In this document: piece after piece, positions 52,501 through 62,231 of the stretch | Position numbering within the stretch: the first letter of the stretch is position 1 | Layout: each line of letters begins with the position of its first letter | Source: Serinus canaria | Lineage: Eukaryota > Chordata > Aves > Passeriformes > Fringillidae | Assembly (NCBI RefSeq): GCF_022539315.1 | Contig: NC_066316.1 | Coordinates: 97,892,179 to 97,956,178, forward strand | Direction: 5' to 3' | DNA length: 64,000 nucleotides | Program-made: the position numbers and the translations under genes | The notes under the pieces: generated by a model | The model's database searches: none | What the model was told of the DNA's origin: nothing | Seen by the model: only the letters and a program-made list of their open reading frames with translations

Positions 52501-55500
52501 AACAGCTTGTTCTTGGCTTTCAACTGCAGGCTGCCTGCCAGCTGCTCTGAGAGGCAGCAGAAGCTCTGGGGCCTTTCAACAGCTTGGGCACTATGGCACT
52601 GGCAACCAAGCAGTAGGTGCAGATCCTGGAGCCCCCCTTGGCAAAGCACACACTGACTTGACTCCCTGTCTCTAAGAAAACTATGAGGAAGAAGTAAACA
52701 AGTGGGGAAGTGAAGCAGAGCTGCAGTAATTCCACCTTTTCTATGCAAAATTCATTCTTGTTCCCTCCCAGGGACACACTGTTCTGCTTTTTTTTTTTTT
52801 TTCTGTTAAGGGAAAGAAAGAAAAAACTTTTAAAAATCAACCTTTTTTATGTTCTTCTGGGCAATAAATCACAAAGTGACTCTTGAACTACAATGAAACT
52901 CATTATAGGAGCATACTGTGATGCTTAACTGGTCTCTAAAATTACATGTACCGGATGACTAAAGGGCACTAGACTGAAAGTGGGTTGAACAGGACACTGA
53001 GCCTGAAGCACTTGGCTAGCTGACATACAGGGGACAGAACCACATCCTACCAGTGCAAAAAGACTCTCCTTTACAAGTGGCATTTATGGCTTCCTGGCAT
53101 TTCTTTTGTGCACTTTCAAACTGGCAGCCTTTACAGCAAGGACTGTTTCGGTCACTGAGGAAAGATCAAAATGAAAGAAAGAAATATTAACCAATTTTTA
53201 AAAAATAAGTACAAATGTGACAAAGCCAAATAAAAAAGATGTTTAGGAAATAAAAGCTACTTCTTGGAGACTGACTCATTGATTCAACCCTTGCCCTCTG
53301 TGCCCCCTCCTACAACCACCTTTCTACATACATACTCACTCTTCATGTACCGAAGGTCAAATCACATAGAAAATACAATATATTGAGAGACAACAGAGGG
53401 ACCCTTGTATTTATTCAGACACTTGGATCAACCTCTTGTAACCTGCTGTGCAACTTAAGACAAGATCTTTCACCCTTTCCTTCCCCAAATATTTCTCCCC
53501 CTTCTGTTTGCTCTGAGGGTTTTCTGCTTTGTATTCTGCATTGTCTTTACTTTCATTTTCTCATCTAATACATGAAGGCCCTCAGTACAAAAACACTCAT
53601 TAAAATGCATGGGTTTTCTTGCTAAACAACAGGAATTGCACAAACTCTCTAATGTTACATGGTGTAGAGCTGAACTATGAAAAAAAAAAAAAGACTGGAC
53701 ACTGCATTGCAACAAGGCCATGAACACCCCAAAAATCAACAGCAGAAAGAGGAGTCATTTAATGCAGTCACTGTGTTGTCCGCTCAAACACATTTTACAG
53801 CAGTCTGGAATTACCAATATGTACCAGTGTAAAAAGCCTCCTTCCAACATAAACAAAACTTGTATTTGCACAGAATGTGTGCACAGGAAATTTTTAAATG
53901 CTTTTTGATTGCCTAAGTTTGCTTAATAATAATGGTAGTAATAAAAATGATAACACAATAATAATTTGCAAGGATGTGGCTCTTGACACTTCTCAGGAAA
54001 ACAAACAGAATACTATAAAAATCAATGTATGCATACAGAAGCCTTTCAAGAAATCTTTCACTGTTGTGAGCACACTCATTCAGCCTTAAAGCCAGGAAAG
54101 GGGCCTGTGACACTGCAGGTGGCTTTAGGAGTTTTCAGCCCAACCCAGCATTCTCTCCTGTGTAAAGAGAAGCTGCAGCTCATTTCCCCTTACCTGCACT
54201 TGGCACCATCTTTCAGTTTACAGTCTGCAGAGCAGCAGGGATCAGCCAGCTGGTACAAGAGGCCAGGATCACATTCCTCGCCTTCATCCACTCTGGAGTT
54301 CCCACACACTTTGTTGTTGCGCTCTTTGAAGCACTCCTGGGCCTTGACCTCTATGGTCCTATGGATAGATTTTTTGCTGCAGCTTGAGAACATCTAGAGA
54401 GTCACAGGGAAAAAAGCAGCACTGAGTGTACCTTTCTGTCAACAACTGGCATCTAAGACAGCCACAGCCTCCCCATGTCTCTGAGCTCTGGCATTACAGA
54501 AAGCAGTTATTCCCTTTGTACTGTCAGTTTGATACCCTGGAAGAACTTTAAGATGGCGAAGTAACAGCTGGGTCAGTAACAGACACTGCTGCACACTGCA
54601 GGGACTCCCCCACTCAGTCTGGCTTAGAGACAACTCCAGCTCTCCCACGGCTTCGGTGGCCCCAGGACGGGATGTGAAGCTGCACATGAGGCACAGATTG
54701 CACTGCCTCTGGGCAGACGGGCTGGGCACAGGCACAGGGCAGGGCAGACCGCAGGCCAATAATCCCCTGCTCATCTGGGTTTCATCTGTAGAGCAGGCAC
54801 AATGCCAACCCCACAGTGCCAGGGCAAGCTTCCACCACGGCTGTGGCACCTGGCAGGCCCTCTCCAACAGCAGCTATGGACCACCCCAACACTGTGTGGT
54901 ACTGAAGGTGCTGGATTTGACTCTTGCTGGGACTTGCTTGTAGCAGCATATGGCCACAGCTAATTACAAACAACTAATTAAAATACACCTTGACATGCTA
55001 CGAACTCCAGAGAAACCCAGATTACAAAGATGAGCTTATCTTGCAGAGAACCCAACCGCATGCAAATGTTTTCTTATGGCTAATCCATTACATTCTGGTG
55101 GCTTCAAACTACAGGAATCATTAACTAAATAGATTTGCCATGAAAAGGGTCACTGACCATAGCAGAAACTTTTGTGTTGATGCAAAACTAAACAACCATA
55201 CCTTGTTGTTTTCATGATCCCCACTGACAGCAATAGGATACATGACATATTTCCCACCCTGGTCTTCAGTGGGGGCACACTCTGGCAGACTGTCAGGATC
55301 GTGCTCTGCTCCAAAGTTATGTCCAAGTTCATGTGTTGTAACCAGGTCAGCCTCCTTTTTTGAACACGATAAAAGCAGTGTTGGAAAAAATTAGTCTGAC
55401 CAGTAAAGGACAGAAATCCCAGCTACTTCTAGGCTGCCAGCAATACTAAAATACACCAAGATGATAAGGAATTTCCTATGAACATTTTTCTGGTTTTCTG

Positions 55501-58500
55501 GCAAAATTAAGGTAAATAAAATTGTGGTCCTTTTCAAAGTTAAGTTCAAGGACTAGATTTTAACATTAAATCACTGTTAAAGGCAAAATATTGTCCTAGA
55601 ATACCAATTCAAACTTGTTTGCAAGGCAATGCAGATACTTAAATATGAAAATTTGTTCTATGTAGCTGAAAGGCATAAAAAGTTAAAACAAAACCCAATC
55701 CAAACACCAGCTACTACAATTAGTCTATCTCTTGTTTAACATATCTTGCCATTAGAATTATTTCTTCTAAATGGACAATGACATTAGGAGTGCTGAATAA
55801 ACTCCACTACAGCATGATTTCTAGGAAAGGCACCTACGATTGTGGCCCAACAGGGATGGATTTCCAACACCATTTATGTGAGACACACCTGCCTGTGCTG
55901 AGGATCCCAAACCGGCTCTGCTCGCTGCGCACCTCCCACGGCACCTTCCCCAGCAGATGGTGTCACGCTCACAAGTGACAACCACAAATTAAACTCACAC
56001 AGAAATAAAGATAACCACAAGGAGACTGGGCAGTTCTAGAGAGGAACTGTCACTGCAGCTGCTGTGTGGGCACGGGAAGGACCAAGCACTGCCATGAGCT
56101 GCCCTAGTCCATGTCTAAGCATGGCCAATGTGGGAGCCAGAGACAGGAGAGCTGCCCAAGCATCCCTCCTGGGCTTCACTGTGCTTCATTTGGAGACGAG
56201 TTTTAAGGAGGTTCTTTTGGTTTTGGTTTTTTAAACGAAAGTGGAAATCGTGTAGCACTTTCCCTGTGAAATCAATGTGAACCATCATCCCAAACCCTAA
56301 GCCTGCCACGGGGAAGACAGAAAACTAAACCTCCTTTGTAATCTAAGGCAGAACTCCAGTCTGGAGATTGAACAAATGCAAATAGCATGGCAACAGCTAT
56401 TGCTAGAGCTCTCTGTCAACATCCCCCTAACACAAAGCTTTACTGTCTTTTTTCCCTATCTTCTTGACAGTTTCTGTGCCAAGTTTTAGCCCACACATCA
56501 ATTATAAATTCCTATTATTATAATCATGCTACAGAAAAGCACAGCTGAGAAGCCAGCAGAAGTCAGCAAAAGTGAAATATGCCCAACTTCAAAGATTTAA
56601 TAGAGGCAGACATAGGCACTGCTATGGTGTCTTTACAAGTGAGACAACATTCATATTTAGGCCTTTGTGCATTTACTATCTCATAAAGTATGGAAAAAAA
56701 TCCAGGAAGCATCGACTTACATTAAGCTTAGTATTAGCACTAATAAGCTCTGTCTACTACACTGCTCTCTGCTCTAGTTATTCAGGACACACAAAAATCA
56801 GGTGGAGGAATTTCATTAAAAGGCTCAAACCAAACCTCCTACTTTGCCTGCTTGCTCTGTTTGAGGGTTTGTTTTGCTAAGAGTTTTGTTGTTTGTTTGG
56901 TGATTTTTTGTTAAAACAAAACACATTTAAATTCATCTTTAGACATCAAAAGACTGTTTATATCTAGGAAACTACAGCTCCTATGAGACACTAGCAGCTT
57001 CTGTTCCTGTTTCACAGTGAGTTCAATTTTCAATTCCATTCAGTCCTGTCTCCCCTTGTCAGCTACAACAAAAAAGATGATTTTTGTTTTATGATCGATA
57101 TCCTTATCCTCAGAGATCTCACTCAAGTGGAAAGCCAGCAGCTCTTTTCTGACAGAGCACAGGAGCTTGTCACAATCCCACTGCACACATCACCAGCACA
57201 CACATATGAGGAGAATACTCTTCTACCTTTGTGAGGATGGTCTTCCCATAGTTCTTGGTGCTGGTCAAGCCACTGTTCAGATAGATATCCTTCTTTACAA
57301 TTTGACTGTAATAAGCTGAAAGAGTGAGAAATAAACAAATAAAAATTGAGAAACATTTTTTCTTGAGTTACAGGATACTTTCGGGAAGAGAGGGATACTT
57401 GTTTGGGGAAATGAACAGTTTTACAGCTTTATTGCTCTCACAGGCTCACTAGTGAGACCCTGCCAGTTTTTGGAGCTGGGAATCTTTCGGCTCCAACAGC
57501 TCATGTATTGCAGTAAAAGTAAAACCAGCAGAAATTTCCAAGACAACAGCATCTGCCACTCCAGAACCGCTGCAGGATGTGCCCACACAAAGCAGCCCTT
57601 AGAACAGGGCTTTTTCTATACAGCCTGGTCACACCAGATAGCTTAGTAACTTTGTTTAGTGACTTTTATCCTTCCCCCTTTTTCCAGCTTCAGCCAAAAA
57701 AACCAGCTATCCCTTCTATGTAAAAAACCAGCTCCTAGAGTGTGTACAAATAACACAACATACTCCATGAAAGTTGGAGAGAAGAATTAAACATGAATAA
57801 CAAAAACAAGCTTCCAACCCAGAGCTGGGAGAGAAGAAGAAGAAGCCTTGCCTTTAGGACAAATGCCACCATGGCTGTTAGGTCTGGGAGAGCCAACATA
57901 AGCCAGTCCAAGCGTTCCCATGTCAAAATCTTGGTATGTGAAGAGATGAGCAAGGCACACGTGAGCTGCTTTCTCTGCAATATCAAAGCTAAATTGCTTA
58001 AAAAAAAAAAAAGTCAAATCCCTGTTAGCTTACAGTGCTTGTTAGACATCTATAGATAATAATATTTATTTTATGTGCCAGACAGGTATCTAGATCTGGG
58101 TAAGTCAGAAACAGCAGCTGTTTAGCAGTCCTGCAGAGCTGCAGGAAATTAAACTAATGCCCAAGTACACTGTACACATTCATTTACATAACTTGTCTAT
58201 TCATTTTCCCTTTCCACAGGGAGGACAAAGCCAAGCACAATAACTTGATGAAGGTCACAAAGCAGCCAGTCTCAGGGCCAGACATATCAGGACTGCCTGA
58301 CTCAGACCACATTAATAAGACTAATTGATGTCTGCTCTGTAATTATGCAAGGGAGCCCTTTACCAAGGGCTACAGGGCACAGCAGCTGGTTTGACTTTGT
58401 GTGACATCTACATATCATGCAGAGGGAGCAGAGGACTTTCACCCATTACTACACAGCAGCAATATGAATGGGCAATTTTCTGTTAAAGGGCATGATTTTT

Positions 58501-61500
58501 CAAGGGTTACAACCTACCTCTAGCAGCATTTTCACATCCCAGGCATCTTTCTTATCATCTGGGTAACTTCTTGCCATATTATAATGTTTTTCTCCAGGTT
58601 TTACAGGATTTGGCTCATTGTGGATGATAATCTACATGTCAAAAAGGGCAACAACAATGAACAAAAATTTTTGTCAATTTTATAGCTACAGAAAAAGTTT
58701 CAATGTAATTTTAAATATCCCAATAGATCTGTAAGGAGAAAAATTCAGACTCAGCATGATTCTAATATTAGCTTTCCAGTCTCTGCTAGTTAAATACACC
58801 AACTAAATCGTAATTACATTGTAAGTAACCCTTTTACACTGTAGAAAACTTTACAGAAGTTTTCACTGTAAAATTCGGCTTTGAGATGCCTTTTACTATT
58901 AAAAAAACCCCCAGACAAATACAACCAGTATAAATAACTGCAAAGAATTTCAGAGCTCTATCTAACCAAAATGCATGTTAAAGGACTGCCACTTTCCCAG
59001 TAATCCAGAATTAGCTCATCGTGTTCTCCTCCCTCTCCCTGCCCAAGTAATGCTCCTTCTTTATGCCTGCAGATCTTTTCCCAGCAAAGGGGCAGCTAGC
59101 TTGTAGCATTAGTCTCCATGTCCCCCCTCACAGCTCTTGCAGTACACTGAGCTGATGGAGTCCTTCTGTTTTTAATGCTGTTTTCTAGATTTCCGTGCAC
59201 TTCAAGACACCACTGTAGAAACTGAAGTCACAACATTGCCTGTGTCCAAATAAAAGCCTCTACACTAGCATGATGTCTAAGGGAGTCATTAAAGCTCTTC
59301 AGGCAAGATTGCTTTCACCTGCGTGTGAGGCCCACTCAGGCTTTGTAAACCAAGAACTAGCAAGAGATATATGAAATAAATGCATGAGTATGTCTGAATG
59401 AAACAAAAGTTGCTAATATTCAGGTGAAAAATGCACTTTTGAATCAGGAATAAATATGGAAAAATTCTCCCTGAAAATTCACATTTCAAACACTGCAAGG
59501 AACTGAAAATAGGCATTGTGTCAGCTCATTAACACGGGCAAGATGCAATTTCAGAGTGCTCCTGGTTGGAGTTAATAATGTAGGATTTTATTATTTTAGC
59601 TCTAACCCAGACAAAACAATCAGAAACACTGCTGTTTAAAGCATGTTCCTTTAACTTGGAAGCCCTCTGCAGAGTGCAGTGAATACCTGCTCTATCTGTA
59701 TGCCGTACCCATTGAAGGTTCCATCATCCCAGGAAGTGTTTCGGTAGATGTCATCTACTCTGTCTATCAATTCAATCTGTGTGGAAGAGAAAACAAGTTA
59801 CCTAAGTGAGCTTTCAAGGAGCAAAAGACATGCAGAGAAACTGATACATACTTACCTAGAAACAGTAACTTGAATTAAAATTGAACCTCCTGAAAGGTAA
59901 CAAGACAAACTCCCTTGATACAAGTACTGTTGGTTTTGGATCAGTATTATCCAATATACTTGAAAATTTTCCATCATAAAAAAGTAGCACAAACTTTTCC
60001 ATTTATCACTTTTGTTTGTGTAGTGGAATAGCAATAACATTAAGAACAAGACATTTTGGGAAACACTTTGTTCAAACACTAACTTTCCAGATTTCTTTGA
60101 GGGGAAGGGCAGAGGAGGGAGCTGTTTTCACTGCTTTGTTTCAGCATAGTGCCTTAACTAGTTTAACTGACCCCCTCAGCCAAAAACCTATTATTTTCCT
60201 CATTATGGTTCAAGCACAAAGTTCCAGAAAGTCTCTTGTCAGTGCTCACAATCAATACCTCCCTTTTCAAGCTGTTCTCTTAAAAAAACACCTTCTACTA
60301 AATAAAAACCACCAAACTTGCTGAGAAGGAGAAGTGACATTCAGAACCATTCAGTAATAGTTTATGATTTAGTTTTCCAATCACTGTGTTGTTAACAGTA
60401 CCCATCTACCCAGAAAACACAGCAGGGGTCAGCCTCAGCACATGTCAGATGCTGAGATAAGAGCACTTCTGCAAACACACCAAATGAGGCCCCCTCACCT
60501 GGAGAATGTAAAAAGCATTTCTGGGGACAGAAAGGTCAAAAAGCCAGCAAAAGTGGAACAGTGATTAGCATTTCAAAGAGTAAAGCTCAGAAAGAGACTT
60601 TAGATGAACAACAGGCCTCCAAAACTGTTTTCATTTTTTCTGCCTCCAGTCCCCAAACTCCCATACTCTCCCCTTCTGCTGAAAGGAAGAAGGGCCTTGT
60701 TTTAATTCACAAAAACCTGTCAGATAGACAACCCCAGTGTTTCAGCTGGGTCACTCAGTAATGGGTACACACGATGGAGCCCTGCTTCCCTGAGGATGGC
60801 TGAACACCTGGCTGCTGATGAGAAGCAGTGAATTAATTCCCTTGTTTTGCTTTGCTGCTGTGAACAGCTTTTGCTATTAAACTGCTTCTATCTCAACCTA
60901 CAAGTTATCTCACCTTTACCCTTCTGATTCTCTCCCTATTCCATCTGGGAGGAGAGAGCAAGTGGCTGCCTGAGGCTGAGCTGCCTGCTAGGGTTAATCC
61001 ACACCACCAAGTGTACAACCAAACAAGTTGTTTACTGGGCCTGCTCCTAATTTATCTTTCTGGACAGAGAATCCTGAAAGAATCTGGAAAAGAAGATCTA
61101 TATGAGTTGCTTTAACTGCTCATTAAACATGCTAGAACTTTAAAGATGCTCAGAGCATTTGCAGTGGATTTCAAAACCCGGAGACTCTAGAGCTCTGACT
61201 GAGAGAAGAGAAGTTCCTGGGCAGAAAACAGCATAGCTAACAGAAGTATATGACAGGAAGGAATTTGCTTTTAAGTGAAATTTAAAAGCAAAGTGAAGAC
61301 TACTGAACTACATTAGCTTCATTGTGGAATATTTTTAAAGCAGGATTTAGCACTTTCCTAGGTAAAAGCCATGAGTACAAAAGCAGTATAAGCTGTATGG
61401 TGTTACTTACCAAGTAGTTTATAGTGGTGCTCTCCTCCCCACGGCCCATGTACTTGAAGAAACGATGGTCTGCCACTACCAACATCTTGCACGTGTTTTT

Positions 61501-62231
61501 GGAGTTCTCCGGAATGGTTCTTTTCTTCCGATGGGTGCTTCCTAAAGTAAATATTTCAAAAAAACCACTCAATACTACTAGCACTGCTGAGTCTACTGTC
61601 CTTATTCAAGGCCTGAATTTGAGTGAGGGTGGGCTCCTGGGAGGAGAATGGGGATGTTTAGTTTTAGTTTGGGGCTTTTTTTTAAAATAGCTATTCTTGT
61701 ATTTTGTCTACCTAACAGTCCTCAAACTTACTGTAAGGAAAAGAATGCATGGCAGTGAAACTGAGTTATTCATCAGATTTACCTATAGAGCTTTTAAGGT
61801 CATCACCACAGCCTTAACACTTCTCCTCCGCCCATTCCAGACACAGCAAAGAACAGAGGAAAGTGGGACCAAAAACCCTCAAAACCCCTCATAGCTCATG
61901 ATGGATTCCTTGAGTGACCATAGAGGCCAAACACATCCTGCTGCACAGTTAACAGAAGTAAAAAGTTGTTTAAAAAGGCACAAGGAATGCTGCTTCCCCC
62001 CTCCATGCCCACAGTGAATTGAAAGAGCTAATTTGCTGCTCTCCCAAGGTATGGACACTCACCTTCATTTTGTTTCCTGTCTTCCAGTCCCTTTGGCAGC
62101 AGTTCATCTTCATTCAGCTTTAAATAACCACACACTTTGGGGGACTGCAACCTTGAGAAATCTTTGATATCTTCAGATCTGTAGACCAGCAGTCTTTCAT
62201 CTTCCACATCATCTACAAATCTCCACAGTGG
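46198..62231 (-). CDS. ADAM17: ADAM17 (TACE), C-terminal 678 residues, 5' exons off the window
   Basis: ADAM17 is a single-pass membrane zinc protease that sheds TNF-alpha, EGFR ligands and other ectodomains. Fifteen exons join in frame; residue numbers count from the first one here, about 150 below human numbering. Residues 1-64 are the rest of the prodomain, with the cysteine switch PKVCGYLK (Cys34) and a furin-type HRKKR ending at Arg64. Residues 65 to about 325 are the metalloprotease, with [11 protein letters not shown] (His254, Glu255, His258, His264) and the Met-turn [11 protein letters not shown]. The disintegrin domain follows ([15 protein letters not shown]), then the Cys-rich membrane-proximal domain. 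The stalk segment [19 protein letters not shown] is the CANDIS helix. One membrane helix (about 521-542, [19 protein letters not shown]) leads to a cytoplasmic tail ending RVDSKETEC. The signal peptide and first prodomain exons lie past 64000. Confidence 0.97.
48168..48224 (-). CDS. ADAM17: ADAM17 short juxtamembrane exon
   Basis: Residues 544-562, [19 protein letters not shown]. Acceptor TTCAATAG, donor GTAAGT, phase 0 on both sides. Confidence 0.95.
48872..48960 (-). CDS. ADAM17: ADAM17 transmembrane exon
   Basis: Residues 515-543, [20 protein letters not shown] and PLSILVHCV, the single membrane span. Acceptor TCCACAG, donor GTGAGT. Confidence 0.96.
50118..50196 (-). CDS. ADAM17: ADAM17 exon with CANDIS stalk
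   Basis: Residues 488-513, [20 protein letters not shown] and LSINTF, the membrane-near amphipathic segment, plus the first base of Gly514. Donor GTAAGA. Confidence 0.96.
51201..51331 (-). CDS. ADAM17: ADAM17 membrane-proximal domain exon
   Basis: Completes Glu444 and codes residues 445-487, [20 protein letters not shown] to VGFCDTN. It holds the CxxC pair (CKVCC) known as a disulphide switch in this family. Donor GTAAGT. Confidence 0.96.
52249..52383 (-). CDS. ADAM17: ADAM17 exon, disintegrin to membrane-proximal domain
   Basis: Residues 400-443, [20 protein letters not shown] to LRSCACN. A run of eight C codes the Pro triplet. Donor GTGGGT. Confidence 0.95.
53051..53154 (-). CDS. ADAM17: ADAM17 disintegrin-domain exon
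   Basis: Residues 365-398, [20 protein letters not shown] to GESFCT, plus bases of Ser364 and Gly399. Acceptor TTTCCTCAG, donor GTAGGA. Confidence 0.96.
54194..54393 (-). CDS. ADAM17: ADAM17 exon, end of catalytic and start of disintegrin domain
   Basis: Residues 298-363, [20 protein letters not shown] to LKDGAKC. It contains [15 protein letters not shown]. Acceptor ACTCTCTAG, donor GTAAGG. Confidence 0.96.
55202..55354 (-). CDS. ADAM17: ADAM17 zinc-site exon
   Basis: Residues 247-297 hold [11 protein letters not shown] and the Met-turn [11 protein letters not shown]. The acceptor is TTCAAAAAAG, with an A run directly before the AG. Donor GTATGG. Confidence 0.95.
57227..57315 (-). CDS. ADAM17: ADAM17 catalytic-domain exon
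   Basis: Completes Ala217 and codes residues 218-246, [20 protein letters not shown] to KTILTK. Acceptor CTTTCAG, donor GTAGAA. Confidence 0.95.
57852..57996 (-). CDS. ADAM17: ADAM17 catalytic-domain exon with GC donor
   Basis: Residues 169-216, [20 protein letters not shown] to GGICPK, plus the first base of Ala217. The donor reads AAAG|GCAAGG, not GT. The protein frame demands this junction and no GT lies nearby. Confidence 0.93.
58205..58312 (+). mobile_element. Possible ancient MIR-like SINE remnant
   Basis: The stretch holding cacagggagg, aacttgatgaaggtcacaaa, gcagccagt and gactgcctgactcagacc follows the order of the MIR core and 3' region. It is strongly diverged, so the call rests on pattern only. 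Confidence 0.4.
58518..58631 (-). CDS. ADAM17: ADAM17 catalytic-domain exon
   Basis: Residues 131-168, [20 protein letters not shown] to VKMLLE. The first ten residues differ clearly from the human segment I recall (IRILKSPQEV); the rest is well kept. Donor GTAGGT. Confidence 0.95.
59687..59776 (-). CDS. ADAM17: ADAM17 catalytic-domain exon
   Basis: Residues 101-130, [20 protein letters not shown] to GIQIEQ. Acceptor TCCACACAG, donor GTATTC, phase 0 on both sides. Confidence 0.96.
60778..61006 (+). mobile_element. 3' part of an endogenous-retrovirus LTR
   Basis: The block matches the 3' half of a very common bird ERV LTR as I remember it: an attaaactg poly(A) region, tctatctcaacc, then tctcacctttacccttctga, then gggaggagagagcaagtggc, then gctgcctgctagggttaa just before a decayed CA end. 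The 5' half is missing or unrecognisable. It lies in an ADAM17 intron, antisense to the gene. Confidence 0.6.
61411..61541 (-). CDS. ADAM17: ADAM17 exon with furin site and catalytic-domain start
   Basis: Residues 58-100, [20 protein letters not shown] to STTINYL. The RKKR stretch precedes the mature N-terminus TIPENSK. Acceptor ACTTTAG, donor GTAAGT. Confidence 0.95.
62063..62231 (-). CDS. ADAM17: ADAM17 prodomain exon (cysteine switch)
   Basis: Fragment residues 1-56, [20 protein letters not shown] to GLEDRKQNE. It includes PKVCGYLK, whose Cys corresponds to human Cys184. Acceptor CTGTCAG, donor GTGAGT. Confidence 0.95.
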
